DNA from: Geminisphaera colitermitum TAV2 | GTDB taxonomy: Bacteria; Verrucomicrobiota; Verrucomicrobiia; Opitutales; Opitutaceae | DNA length: 34,937 bases | Reading direction: 5' to 3' | Assembly (NCBI RefSeq): GCF_000171235.2 | Contig: NZ_ABEA03000196.1 | Location: forward strand, 1-34,937 | Shown here: positions 25,353-33,096 of the stretch, in pieces | Layout: every line of letters starts with the position of its first letter | How positions within the stretch are numbered: position 1 is the first letter of the stretch | Made by a program: the position numbers and the translations under genes | Notes under the pieces: generated by a model | What the model saw: the letters and a program-made list of their open reading frames with translations, nothing else | The model's database searches: none | What the model was told of the DNA's origin: nothing

Positions 25353-26959
25353 GCACCATCGCAATTCTCGGCGGCATCGGCCTCATCCTCTTCGGCATCC
25401 GTTTCCTGCGCAAAGGCCTTGACCGCCTCTTCGGCGGACACCTCATCGGCTGGCTCTCCGGCCTCACCGCCCGCCCATGGAAGGCCTTCGGCGCAGGCGT
25501 CGCCGCCGGGGCCGTCTCCCCCTCATCGACCAGCATCTCGATCATGGCCGTGCAACTGCTCGGTGACGGACGCCTCCGCCAGCAAGGCATCCTCGCCATG
25601 CTCCTCGGAGCCAACGTCGGCATGACCATCCTCGTGCAGTTCATGGCCGTGCGGATACAAGACTACGCCGGACTGCTCATCGCGCTCGGCATGGTCGCCT
25701 TCGCCTACACCCAACGCGAAGCCCTGCGCGGCACCGGCCAGTGCCTGCTCGCCCTCGGCTTCATTTTCCTCGCCATTGCAATGATCGGCGACGGCGCAGC
25801 CGAAATCTCACGTTCCGAGGAAGCGCGCCAGGCCTTCGCCCTCCTGCACGGCCACTCATTTCTCATCGCCATGGGCACGGCAGTATTCGCCGTCGTCCTG
25901 CAAAGCTCCACCGCCACCGTCGGGCTCGGCGTCGGCCTTTGTGCCTCCGGTCTGCTCGGCGCGGATGAATTGGTTCCGTGGGTAATTGGCACCAATATTG
26001 GCGTCGGACTCAGTTCGTTGATCGTCGGCTGGCGCACCACCGACGCCCGCCGCCTCGCCGTCGCCAACCTCCTTACCAAACTCTCCCTCGCCCTGCCCCT
26101 GCTCATCGCCTCCGGTTTCGCAACCCGACTCTTCGACGCGCTCCCCGGCCCCCCCGAACATCAGGTCGTGATGTATCACACCCTGTTCAACCTCACCGTC
26201 GGACTCGTTGCGCTGCCCCTGCTCACACCGATCATGCGACTCTCCGCGCTCATCGTGCCCACGCCCGACACCACGCTTGCGGGCGGCCTTGCGCCCGCCG
26301 AAATCAGCCACCTCGACCCCAAGGCGCTCGACACCCCCTCCGTCGCGCTCGCCCGCGCCACGCGCGAAACCCTGCGCATGGCCGACCGCGTGCGCGCCCA
26401 ACTTACCAGCTTCTGGCAAGCCTGCCGCAACGGCGACGTGGAACTCGCCAAACGCATCCAGCGCGAAGACGACAAAGTCGATTGGTATAACCGCGAACTC
26501 ATCGACTACCTCAGCCACATCGGAGGCGAAAAAAACGCGCGCGACACCCGCTGGCAAGTTGCCCTGATGAACTTCACCGTGGAACTGGAAGCCATCGGCG
26601 ACCTGCTCGACAAACACCTCTGCGACCTCGTCATCAAGCACCGGGCCGAAGGCGCGCAATTCCCTGCCGCCGAGTGGCGCGCGCTGGAGGATGTTTACCA
26701 AAAACTCCTCCAGCGTTTCGATGGCGCGGTGAGTCTTTTCTCACTCAACGGCGACGAAATGGCCAACGCGTTTGTCGCGGGCAAACGCACTTTCAACGAG
26801 CACTGTCACCAGTTGCAGCAAGCCTACTATGCCCGCTTGCAAACCCTCTCCTCGCCCGCCGTTTCGACCAACACGTATTTTCTGGATTATCTGAACGGTT
26901 TTCGTCGCATCAACAGTCACCTCACCGGCGTTGCCTACGGCCTCGCGCACCCGCGGTAA
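25349..26959 (+). CDS. Na+/phosphate cotransporter with a C-terminal PhoU-like domain
   Basis: A 536-residue inner-membrane transporter of the NptA/PNaS family. Two inverted repeats carry the Ser/Thr-rich re-entrant motifs: SPSSTSISIMAVQLL near 57-71 and LQSSTATVGLGVGL near 184-197. The usual QSS of the first repeat is replaced by SPSS. About eight hydrophobic helices are seen to residue 305. From about 335 the soluble part is helical and PhoU-like (REDDKVDWYNRELIDYLSHI, MNFTVELEAIGDLLDKHL). The TTG start has a GGGGAGG 11 nt upstream, one of the few plausible Shine-Dalgarno sites in the window, and overlaps a short ORF. Low-affinity Na-coupled phosphate uptake or export is expected. Confidence 0.9.
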   Translation: MSTIAILGGIGLILFGIRFLRKGLDRLFGGHLIGWLSGLTARPWKAFGAGVAAGAVSPSSTSISIMAVQLLGDGRLRQQGILAMLLGANVGMTILVQFMAVRIQDYAGLLIALGMVAFAYTQREALRGTGQCLLALGFIFLAIAMIGDGAAEISRSEEARQAFALLHGHSFLIAMGTAVFAVVLQSSTATVGLGVGLCASGLLGADELVPWVIGTNIGVGLSSLIVGWRTTDARRLAVANLLTKLSLALPLLIASGFATRLFDALPGPPEHQVVMYHTLFNLTVGLVALPLLTPIMRLSALIVPTPDTTLAGGLAPAEISHLDPKALDTPSVALARATRETLRMADRVRAQLTSFWQACRNGDVELAKRIQREDDKVDWYNRELIDYLSHIGGEKNARDTRWQVALMNFTVELEAIGDLLDKHLCDLVIKHRAEGAQFPAAEWRALEDVYQKLLQRFDGAVSLFSLNGDEMANAFVAGKRTFNEHCHQLQQAYYARLQTLSSPAVSTNTYFLDYLNGFRRINSHLTGVAYGLAHPR

Positions 26960-26983
26960 AAGGACAAGTGGCGCGGTCGCTGC

Positions 26984-27024
26984 CTAGTTTTTAGCAGGTG
27001 CGACTGCGGCAGCGTAACGGGCGA
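26984..27024 (+). repeat. Remnant copy of the mpl 3' end (left direct repeat)
   Basis: This 41-bp stretch matches 28614-28654, the true 3' end of mpl, at 37 of 41 positions in the same orientation. Read on the minus strand it encodes VARYAAAVAPAKN and a TAG stop, against IARYAAAVTPAKS and TAG in mpl. Frame and stop are conserved, so it looks like a diverged mpl tail rather than a random match. The two copies bracket the DUF4143 ATPase gene. Confidence 0.85.
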
Positions 27025-27062
27025 CAAAAGCAGTCTTGCCAGAAGACTGATTTTCTTGAATC

Positions 27063-28433
27063 TTGGTCTTCGTGAGAGACCAAATAAAGACAGCCATTCA
27101 GGAGAAACTTGCCGACGCCCTTGATGCAGCATTCCCTGTTCTCACCCGGCGAGAAGCAGTTTTGCCGACGATCCCCGGAAAAATCCACGCTGTGACGGGC
27201 ATGAGACGCGCGGGCAAAACCTGTTACCTTTTCCAATGTCTGCGCGATGCACAAACCGCAGGCGTCCCCAAGGAACGCCTCGTTTATTTCAACCTCGAAG
27301 ACGAACGCCTCGCCACGCTCTCTGCCGACGACCTCGGCGTAATCATCGAGAGCTATTACCAACGTTTCCCCGAATTGCGCCGCCAGCACGAAGTCCATTT
27401 CTGTTTTGATGAAATCCAACTTGTTCCCGGCTGGGAACGATTCATCCGCCGCCTGCTGGACAGCGAAAAAGTCCGCATCTACCTGAGCGGTTCCTCCGCC
27501 AAGATGCTCAGTCGCGAAGTTGCCACCAGCATGAGAGGCCGTGCCATGGAAACCACCATCACCCCTTTCAGCTTTCGCGAATTTCTGGCAGCCCGCGCCA
27601 TCCCCCCCCCCCCCCTCAAGCTCACACCGGGCGCACGAGCGCGTTCCCTGTTTCAGAAAAATCTCAACGACTACATTGCCACCGGAGGCTTCCCCGAAGC
27701 CGTTGCCGCAGCCAGTGCCGGAACGAACGCCGACAGCCTTCGCACGCAAGACCGCGACCGCGTTCGGTTGCTGCAAGGTTACGTGGACGCCGTCCTGTTT
27801 CGTGACGTGGCCGAGCGCCATGCCGTGGGCAATCTTGTGGCTCTGCGCGCCTTTGTCCGCCAACTCCTGCGTAGCCCCGCCGGTTTGCTCAGCATCAGCA
27901 AAATCAGCAACGATTTCACATCACGCGGCGTGCCCGCGTCCAAGGAAACCCTATTCACCTTTCTCGATTACCTTCAGGACGCCTTTCTTGTATTTACATT
28001 TCCGGTACACGCACGTTCCGAGCGACGCCGTCAGGTCAATCCGCGCAAACTCTATCTAGCCGACCACGCGCTTGCCGCCGCCTTCGCTCCCGCTGCCGAC
28101 CTCGACCGAGGACATCTTCTCGAAAACATAGTCGCCTGCGAACTCCAGCGTCACTCGCGCGACCTCGCCTACGTGCGCACGCGGGGAGGCAACGAAGTGG
28201 ATTTTCTCGCCACCGGATTCGACGGCGTTGAACGCCTCGTGCAAGTTGCCGCTAACGTTTCCGATCCTGCGACGCTTGCCCGCGAACTCGAAGCATTGGA
28301 GGACGCTCGCACCGAGCATCCCCACGCCGAGCGCTGGCTACTCTGCGAAAGCCTTCCCCCTTCCGACGCCTCTCTGCCGCCTGACGTTCATGTTGCTCCG
28401 CTCTGGCACTGGCTGGGCTTGCCTCGCACTTGA
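27063..28433 (+). CDS. AAA_14/DUF4143-type ATPase
   Basis: About 456 residues (TTG at 27063; GTG at 27072 is equally possible). Residues 40-165 are the AAA_14 ATPase: Walker A GMRRAGKT at 46-53, Walker B VHFCFDEIQ at 111-119, and sensor-like YLSGSSAKML. The segment TTITPFSFREFLAARA marks the family. The C-terminal DUF4143 domain (LYLADHALAAAF, HLLENIVACELQRH, RTRGGNEVDFLA) has the D...E-x-D pattern of a restriction-endonuclease-like fold. Such ATPases are abundant, often mobile and of unresolved function. A C(14) tract encodes the four prolines in RAIPPPPLKL, in frame. It is flanked by direct repeats of the mpl tail, indicating insertion of this gene at that site. Confidence 0.9.
   Translation: MVFVRDQIKTAIQEKLADALDAAFPVLTRREAVLPTIPGKIHAVTGMRRAGKTCYLFQCLRDAQTAGVPKERLVYFNLEDERLATLSADDLGVIIESYYQRFPELRRQHEVHFCFDEIQLVPGWERFIRRLLDSEKVRIYLSGSSAKMLSREVATSMRGRAMETTITPFSFREFLAARAIPPPPLKLTPGARARSLFQKNLNDYIATGGFPEAVAAASAGTNADSLRTQDRDRVRLLQGYVDAVLFRDVAERHAVGNLVALRAFVRQLLRSPAGLLSISKISNDFTSRGVPASKETLFTFLDYLQDAFLVFTFPVHARSERRRQVNPRKLYLADHALAAAFAPAADLDRGHLLENIVACELQRHSRDLAYVRTRGGNEVDFLATGFDGVERLVQVAANVSDPATLARELEALEDARTEHPHAERWLLCESLPPSDASLPPDVHVAPLWHWLGLPRT
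27602..27615 (+). repeat. Poly-C(14) tract inside the DUF4143 ATPase gene
   Basis: Fourteen consecutive C encode the four prolines between the ATPase core and the DUF4143 part. The frame is intact at this length. Confidence 0.88.
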
Positions 28434-28470
28434 GCAAGCCTGAGCCAAAAGGTGTAGCCGTTGTCTTAAC

Positions 28471-28578
28471 GGTAGGGAGGCCTCTCCGAGGCCTCCGAAA
28501 CCACGCTCCAAACACCTGCGAATCTCGTATCCTACTTTACACTACGCACGGCGGAGGCCTCGGAGAGGCCTCCCTACC
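28471..28578. repeat. Perfect palindromic repeat element between the ATPase gene and mpl
   Basis: The 27-nt arms at 28471-28497 (ggtagggaggcctctccga...) and 28552-28578 are exact inverted repeats, separated by 54 nt. Each arm is itself a hairpin (ggaggcctc, tcc, gaggcctcc). It sits between the convergent ATPase and mpl genes and may act as a bidirectional transcription block, though no T-run follows. Confidence 0.92.
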
Positions 28579-28613
28579 AGGTATCAAATGGCTATAGTTT
28601 ACATGAAACTGCT

Positions 28614-28654
28614 CTAGCTTTTAGCTGGTGTGACTGCGGCGGCGTAACGGGCGA
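28614..28654 (+). repeat. mpl 3' end, right copy of the direct repeat
   Basis: The last 41 bp of mpl, matched at 26984-27024 (37 of 41) in direct orientation 1,630 bp away. This is the functional copy, continuous with the ligase gene. Confidence 0.85.
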
Positions 28655-30173
28655 TGATTCCATCAAAACTGCCGTTGGAAAAAAAGACTACGAGGCGCGG
28701 CTTCGTTGTTGCTGGCGTCGTCGGGGGGGGGGGGGGGGGGGGGGGAGGGAACGTGGACGCTAGAAGTGCGTCGAGAAGTGCGGCGTTGGTGGGCGCGGTG
28801 CGGGCAAGGCATCCGCGCGTGGTGAGTTCGCTGATCACGGCGTCGGCATCGAAACGGTCTTCGGGACGAAGTTTGTCGGCTCGATTGACGGCACCGATCC
28901 AGGCTTCGTCGGCAAGCGCAAGGGCGTCGATGAAACCTGCTTGAAGCGTGCGCGTGCGGGCGGTGTTGCTGCGGGGTTCAAAAATTGCGGTGAGCGTTGT
29001 ATTGGGAAAGCGGTTACGGAAGGAGCGGAGTGTTTCGGCAAGTGCGGTGGGGTGATGTCCAAAGTCCTCTATCACGGTCAGCGCAGGCGTGGAGATGAGT
29101 GTTTCCTGACGTCGTTTGACGCCGCGAAAGCGGGCAAGCGGAATTGTGATGTCGAGGGCGGTGGGGTTGTCGGGATGCAACGCGAGTCCGGCTGCGGTGG
29201 CGGCCATGGCGGCGTTGCGCGCGTTGTAAATGCCGGGCTGGTTCCAGGTGATGAGATCGTTTTTTGCGGTCTCCCCCCCCCCCCCCCCCCCTGTCCAAGC
29301 TTGTCCGCGCCAGAGGAGGCGGAAGCTGACGCCGGTTGAGGTTTCGGTAAAATCGACGATGCGCACGTCGTTGTCCGCGCCTGTGCCAGCGCGAATGACA
29401 CGCGTCCAAGGCAGGGGACCGAGGGCGCGGAGGTTTTCGTCGTCGCCGTTGAGGACGATAAATCCGTTGCGCGGGACGATGCGCGTGAGGTGGGCAAAGG
29501 TGCGTTGGACGTCGGCGAGGTCGCGAAAGATGTCGGCGTGGTCGAACTCCAGGTTGTTCAACACGGCGATGTGCGGGGCGTAGTGGATGAATTTGCTGCG
29601 CTTGTCGAAGAAGGCGCTGTCGTATTCGTCGCCTTCGATGACGAAGGGATCGTCGGGGTTGCCGAGGTGGTTGCCTGTGGGCGGGTCGAGAGGAACGCCG
29701 CCGATGAGGTAACCGGGGTCGCGTCCGGCGGAGCGGAGGAGGTGGGCGGTGAGGGCGGTGGTTGTAGTTTTTCCGTGGGTACCAGCGACGACGATGTTGC
29801 GGCGTCCGGCGAGAATGGTGTCGTGCAGGAGCGCGGGGAGTGAGGTGAAGGCGAGGCGGCGGCGGCGAGAGCCGGAAGGAGAGTTGCTGGAGGGGGGGGG
29901 GGAGGAGTGTTGGTTGTCGAGGATGTATTCAACTTCTGGATTCCCGCGACTCATGGCGTTGCCGATGACGACGAGGTCGGGCGCGGGTGTGAGTTGGGCG
30001 AGTCGGTCGGCGTCGTAGCCTTCGAGGATGGTGATGCCAGCGTCAGCAAGGACGTGGCTCATTGGAGGATAAATGCCGGTGTCGGCTCCGATCACGGTGT
30101 GCCCGGCAGCGCGGGCAAGAAGGGCCGCGTTGCCCATCGCAGTTCCGCAGATGCCAAGGAAATAGAGTGTCAT
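28614..30173 (-). CDS. mpl: UDP-N-acetylmuramate:L-alanyl-gamma-D-glutamyl-meso-diaminopimelate ligase
   Basis: A cytosolic Mur-ligase paralog that attaches recycled murein tripeptide to UDP-MurNAc. It is 519 residues, longer than the usual 450-460 because of low-complexity inserts. The Rossmann-like start MTLYFLGICGTAMGNAALLA, the ATP motif GTHGKTTTTA at 131-140, EGDEYDSAFFDKRSKF, LNNLEFDHADIF and the C-terminal GHHPTA and FEPRSNTARTR are Mpl signatures. Three homopolymer tracts are coding and in frame: prolines at 92-94 from C(11), six glycines from G(19), and nine prolines partly from C(23) near the C-terminus. It lies downstream of parE on the same strand, separated by a palindromic element. 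Confidence 0.95.
   Translation of the reverse strand: MTLYFLGICGTAMGNAALLARAAGHTVIGADTGIYPPMSHVLADAGITILEGYDADRLAQLTPAPDLVVIGNAMSRGNPEVEYILDNQHSSPPPSSNSPSGSRRRRLAFTSLPALLHDTILAGRRNIVVAGTHGKTTTTALTAHLLRSAGRDPGYLIGGVPLDPPTGNHLGNPDDPFVIEGDEYDSAFFDKRSKFIHYAPHIAVLNNLEFDHADIFRDLADVQRTFAHLTRIVPRNGFIVLNGDDENLRALGPLPWTRVIRAGTGADNDVRIVDFTETSTGVSFRLLWRGQAWTGGGGGGETAKNDLITWNQPGIYNARNAAMAATAAGLALHPDNPTALDITIPLARFRGVKRRQETLISTPALTVIEDFGHHPTALAETLRSFRNRFPNTTLTAIFEPRSNTARTRTLQAGFIDALALADEAWIGAVNRADKLRPEDRFDADAVISELTTRGCLARTAPTNAALLDALLASTFPPPPPPPPPTTPATTKPRLVVFFSNGSFDGIIARYAAAVTPAKS
28723..28745 (-). repeat. Poly-C(23) tract near the 3' end of mpl
   Basis: Twenty-three G on the plus strand (C on the sense strand) encode most of a nine-proline run about 35 residues before the stop. 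It is the longest tract in the window. The frame is open through it and the conserved tail RLVVFFSNGSFDG follows, so this length is ON. Confidence 0.88.
29273..29291 (-). repeat. Poly-G(19) tract in the middle of mpl
   Basis: Nineteen C on the plus strand (G on the sense strand) encode the six glycines in AWTGGGGGGETAK, in frame. Confidence 0.88.
29892..29902 (-). repeat. Poly-C(11) tract near the 5' end of mpl
   Basis: Eleven G on the plus strand (C on the sense strand) encode prolines in QHSSPPPSSNSPSG, in frame, inside an insert ahead of the ATP motif. Confidence 0.85.
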
Positions 30174-30207
30174 GGATTTTTAACTACACATCCTTTTTGA
30201 AAAATAA

Positions 30208-30350
30208 TTTTGCACAGAAGAAAACGAAGAAAACAAAGATATGAACGAAGAAGGCTGTTGGGAAAGAGGCAAATTGTTATCTATCTTAAAATTGCGACTG
30301 TGTCTTCTTTGTTTTTGTCCTTTGTTTTCTTCGTTATCTTCTGTTCAAAA
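30208..30350. repeat. AT-rich palindromic repeat element between parE and mpl
   Basis: The 31-nt arms at 30208-30238 (ttttgcacagaagaaaacg...) and 30320-30350 are inverted repeats matching at 29 of 31, around an 81-nt centre. The element fills most of the 201-nt gap between the parE stop and the mpl start. Its purine-rich composition differs sharply from the GC-rich neighbours. A small open frame across it (30241-30462) is not a credible gene. Confidence 0.88.
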
Positions 30351-30374
30351 AATCTTTTTCAGAAGTTCCTTTGA

Positions 30375-32228
30375 CTACACGGCTTCTTCGACGAGGTCTT
30401 TTTCGACGCGGAGGTTTTCGATGATGAAATCCTGTCGTTTGGGGGTGTTCTTGCCCATGTAGAAGGTGAGGAGTTCGGCGCTGTTGTAGAGGTGGGCGAG
30501 CGAGACGGGTTCGAGGCGGATGTTGTCGCTAATGAAATCCTTGAACTCCGAGGGGCTGACTTCGCCGAGTCCTTTGAAGCGGGTAATCTCAGCGTTCTGG
30601 CCGAGTTTGTGCAGGGCGGATTGTTTCTCGGCTTCGCTGTAACAGTAGATCGTCTGCTTTTTGTTACGCACACGGAAGAGTGGTGTTTCCAAAATGGATA
30701 CATGCCCGTTGGTGATGAGGTCGGGGAAGAATTGCAGGAAAAAGGAGAGGAGCAGGAGGCGGATGTGCATGCCGTCCACGTCGGCGTCGGTGGCGATGAT
30801 GACTTTGTTGTAACGGAGGTTTTCGATGCCTTCCTCGATGTTGAGGGCGCTTTGGAGGAGGTGGAATTCTTCGTTTTCGTAGATGATTTTTTTGGTGAGG
30901 CCAAAGGTGTTGAGGGGTTTGCCTTTGAGGGCAAAGACGGCCTGGGTTTGCACGTCGCGGCAGGCGGTGAGGGAGCCGGCGGCGGAGTCGCCTTCGACGA
31001 TGAAGATGGAGCTTTCCTCGGCGCGTTTGTCCTTGCTGTCGAGGTGCACGCGGCAGTCGCGGAGTTTTTTGTTGTGGAGGGAGGCTTTTTTGGCGCGTTC
31101 CTTGGCAAGGCTGCGGATGCCGGAGAGTTCTTTGCGTTCGCGTTCGCTGGCTTCGATTTTGCGTTTGATGGCCTCGGCGGCTTCGGGGTTGCGGTGGAGC
31201 CAGTTGTCGAGGTTTTGCTGGAGGAATTGGGTGATGAATTGGCGGACGCTGGGGCCTTTGGGTCCCATGTCGCTGGAGCCGAGTTTGGTCTTGGTCTGCG
31301 ATTCGAAGACGGGTTCCTGCACGCGGATGGAGACGGCGGCGATGATGGATTGGCGGACGTCGGCGGCTTCGTAGTCTTTTTTGAAAAAGTTGCGGAGGGT
31401 GGCGACGAGGCCTTCGCGGAAGGCGGCGAGGTGGGTGCCGCCCATGGTGGTGTGCTGGCCGTTGACGAAGCTGTAGTATTCTTCGCCGTAGTGTTCGCCG
31501 TGGGTGAGGGCGACTTCGATGTCGGGGGCCTCGATGTGCGACATGGGGTAGAGGGGTTCGCCGGTGAGTTTTTTGGTGAGGAGGTCTTTGAGGCCGTTTT
31601 CGGAGCGGAAGGGTTTGCCGTTGAAGTAGAGGGTGAGGCCGCGGTTGAGGTAGGCGTAGTTCCAGAGCATTTCCTCGATGTATTCGGTGCGGAAGCGGAA
31701 CTCGGTGCCGAAGAGTTTTTCGTCGGGGTCGGGGGTGAATTCGATGATGGTGCCGTTGCGTTCGGTGGTGGGCTGGGGTTTGTTGTCCTTGACGAGTTTG
31801 CCGCAGCGGAATTCGGCGATTTTGCACTGGCCGTCGCGGATGGCTTCGGCGCGGTAGGAGAGGGAGAGGGCGTTGACGGCTTTTTGGCCTACGCCGTTGA
31901 GGCCAACGGCTTTCTGGAAGGTTTCGCTGTCGTATTTCGCGCCGGTGTTGATGATGGAGACGCAGTCAATGAGTTTGCCGAGGGGGATGCCGCGCCCGTA
32001 GTCGCGAACGGTGAGGGTGCGGTCGTCGAGGTAAACTTCGATTTTCTTGCCGTGGCCCATCGTGAATTCGTCGATGGAGTTGTCGATGGTCTCCTTGAGG
32101 AGGACGTAAATGCCGTCTTCGGCGTGCGAGCCGTTGCCGAGGCGTCCAATGTACATGCCGGGGCGCAGGCGAATGTGTTCAAGGGGCGAAAGGGTTTTTA
32201 TCGAGGATTCTGTGTAATCGGCGGCCAT
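30375..32228 (-). CDS. parE: DNA topoisomerase IV subunit B
   Basis: ATPase subunit of a type IIA topoisomerase acting on DNA supercoils and catenanes. It is 617 residues. The GHKL ATPase has ETIDNSIDE at 46-54, YGRGIP at 77-82 and GLNGVG at 109-114. The transducer domain holds the lysine in the QTKTKLG segment. The Toprim domain has EGDSA at 412-416 and DADVDG at 481-486, and a C-terminal FKGLGE block follows. The short length without the GyrB insert favours ParE over GyrB; the two cannot be separated with certainty here. No parC is within the window. It starts 45 nt after pyrE on the same strand. Confidence 0.9.
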   Translation of the reverse strand: MAADYTESSIKTLSPLEHIRLRPGMYIGRLGNGSHAEDGIYVLLKETIDNSIDEFTMGHGKKIEVYLDDRTLTVRDYGRGIPLGKLIDCVSIINTGAKYDSETFQKAVGLNGVGQKAVNALSLSYRAEAIRDGQCKIAEFRCGKLVKDNKPQPTTERNGTIIEFTPDPDEKLFGTEFRFRTEYIEEMLWNYAYLNRGLTLYFNGKPFRSENGLKDLLTKKLTGEPLYPMSHIEAPDIEVALTHGEHYGEEYYSFVNGQHTTMGGTHLAAFREGLVATLRNFFKKDYEAADVRQSIIAAVSIRVQEPVFESQTKTKLGSSDMGPKGPSVRQFITQFLQQNLDNWLHRNPEAAEAIKRKIEASERERKELSGIRSLAKERAKKASLHNKKLRDCRVHLDSKDKRAEESSIFIVEGDSAAGSLTACRDVQTQAVFALKGKPLNTFGLTKKIIYENEEFHLLQSALNIEEGIENLRYNKVIIATDADVDGMHIRLLLLSFFLQFFPDLITNGHVSILETPLFRVRNKKQTIYCYSEAEKQSALHKLGQNAEITRFKGLGEVSPSEFKDFISDNIRLEPVSLAHLYNSAELLTFYMGKNTPKRQDFIIENLRVEKDLVEEAV

Positions 32229-32273
32229 GTAGGATAAAAATCTGAAGGCTGAAGGGCTGAAGGCTTTTATTGT

Positions 32274-32849
32274 TTAGCTGCCGGGTTTCTCGACGGGGAG
32301 GGAGGCGAGTTCGGGCGGGAGTTGATCAGCCGGATAGGTTGGAAAACTGAGTTCGAGGAGCGACACGGCTGGCACGTCGAAGCGCGCGGCCCCTGCGCTG
32401 CGGTCCACAAGCATGGCAATGGCCTGGGGTTGCGCGTTGGCGGCACGAACGATGTCGAGGCATTCGATGACGCGTCCGCCGCGTGTGACGACGTCCTCGG
32501 CGATCAGCACGCGTTCGCCGGGCGCGAATTTGAAGCCGCGTCGCAACACGAGGCGGTCGTTTTCTTTTTCGGCAAAGATGTAGCGGGCTCCGGCACGGCG
32601 GGCGATTTCTTGTCCGATGACGAGGCCACCCATGGCGGGGGCGAGAACGGTTTCAAAGCGGATGCCTTGGGAGTGGAGTTTGGCAACGAGGAGTTCTGCA
32701 AGGCGTTCGACAGCAGCCATGTTCTGGCATACTTGGGCGCATTGGAAAAAATGGCCGCTGTGGAGGCCGGAACGGAGCACGAAGTGGCCGCGAAGCAGGG
32801 CCTTGGTGCGTGTGAAAATGTCGAGAATCTCTTGTTGTTGCGTGTCCAT
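32274..32849 (-). CDS. pyrE: Orotate phosphoribosyltransferase
   Basis: Transfers phosphoribosyl from PRPP to orotate in pyrimidine synthesis. It is 191 residues from the ATG at 32849 (MDTQQQEILDIFTRTKALL). Family features are GHFVLRSGLHSGHFFQ at 19-34, the PAMGGLVIG loop, the FAEKEND...LRRGF segment and the PRPP-binding loop VLIAEDVVTRGG. A much longer frame from 33245 runs through a palindromic repeat and carries no family sequence, so it is discarded. The leader contains a C(10) tract 87 nt upstream. The 3' end is followed by a gap with a short gctgaag iteration before parE. Confidence 0.92.
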   Translation of the reverse strand: MDTQQQEILDIFTRTKALLRGHFVLRSGLHSGHFFQCAQVCQNMAAVERLAELLVAKLHSQGIRFETVLAPAMGGLVIGQEIARRAGARYIFAEKENDRLVLRRGFKFAPGERVLIAEDVVTRGGRVIECLDIVRAANAQPQAIAMLVDRSAGAARFDVPAVSLLELSFPTYPADQLPPELASLPVEKPGS

Positions 32850-32935
32850 GTTGCAGCGAAAAGGGGCTATGCTGCCGGACGCTGGCGTGGTTGCCAAAAA
32901 GAAAAATGGAGTTTTGTACGATGCGTGGAGGAGGA

Positions 32936-32945
32936 GGGGGGGGGG
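32936..32945 (-). repeat. Poly-C(10) tract upstream of pyrE
   Basis: Ten G on the plus strand (C on the sense strand), 86 nt ahead of the pyrE ATG and downstream of a palindromic element. It would fall in the leader or promoter. Confidence 0.78.
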
Positions 32946-32987
32946 AGGCTGATGTCTTCGACGACTGAAGAGGCGAAGAAGCGTTTT

Positions 32988-33087
32988 TTGGAGGGCGGGT
33001 CTCCTGACCCGCCAGACGCGGCGCAGCCGCGCCTTCCGGATGGGCGGTGCTTCGCACCGTCGGCGGGTCGGGAGACCCGCCCTCCAA
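32988..33087. repeat. Palindromic repeat element between the lipoprotein gene and pyrE
   Basis: The 26-nt arms at 32988-33013 (ttggagggcgggtctcctg...) and 33062-33087 are inverted repeats matching at 25 of 26. Each arm is itself a palindrome (ggcgggtc, tcct, gacccgcc). The centre holds further small hairpins (gcggcgcagccgc). It begins 9 nt after the lipoprotein stop and could terminate or process that transcript. Confidence 0.92.
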
Positions 33088-33096
33088 TTTTCTCTG

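Noticed and set aside
26991-27863. A 290-residue antisense frame over the DUF4143 gene
   Set aside because: No family and a strong Walker-type ATPase on the opposite strand. Only its extreme end overlaps the mpl tail remnant, in a different frame.
28471-28578. Classical rho-independent terminator for the ATPase gene
   Set aside because: The outer and inner stems are strong but there is no T-run on either side, so it is listed as a repeat element rather than a terminator.
30241-30462. A 73-residue ORF between parE and mpl
   Set aside because: It lies across the AT-rich palindrome and into the parE 3' end on the other strand, with no supporting features.
30492-32237. A 581-residue open frame antisense to parE
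   Set aside because: Composition is almost only Gly, Val, Ala, Glu, Asp and Phe, as expected from the complement of biased codons. ParE motifs are on the other strand.
32236-32270. gctgaag iteration between pyrE and parE
   Set aside because: A short imperfect direct iteration (ggctgaagggctgaaggct) without an inverted partner; too little to call an element.
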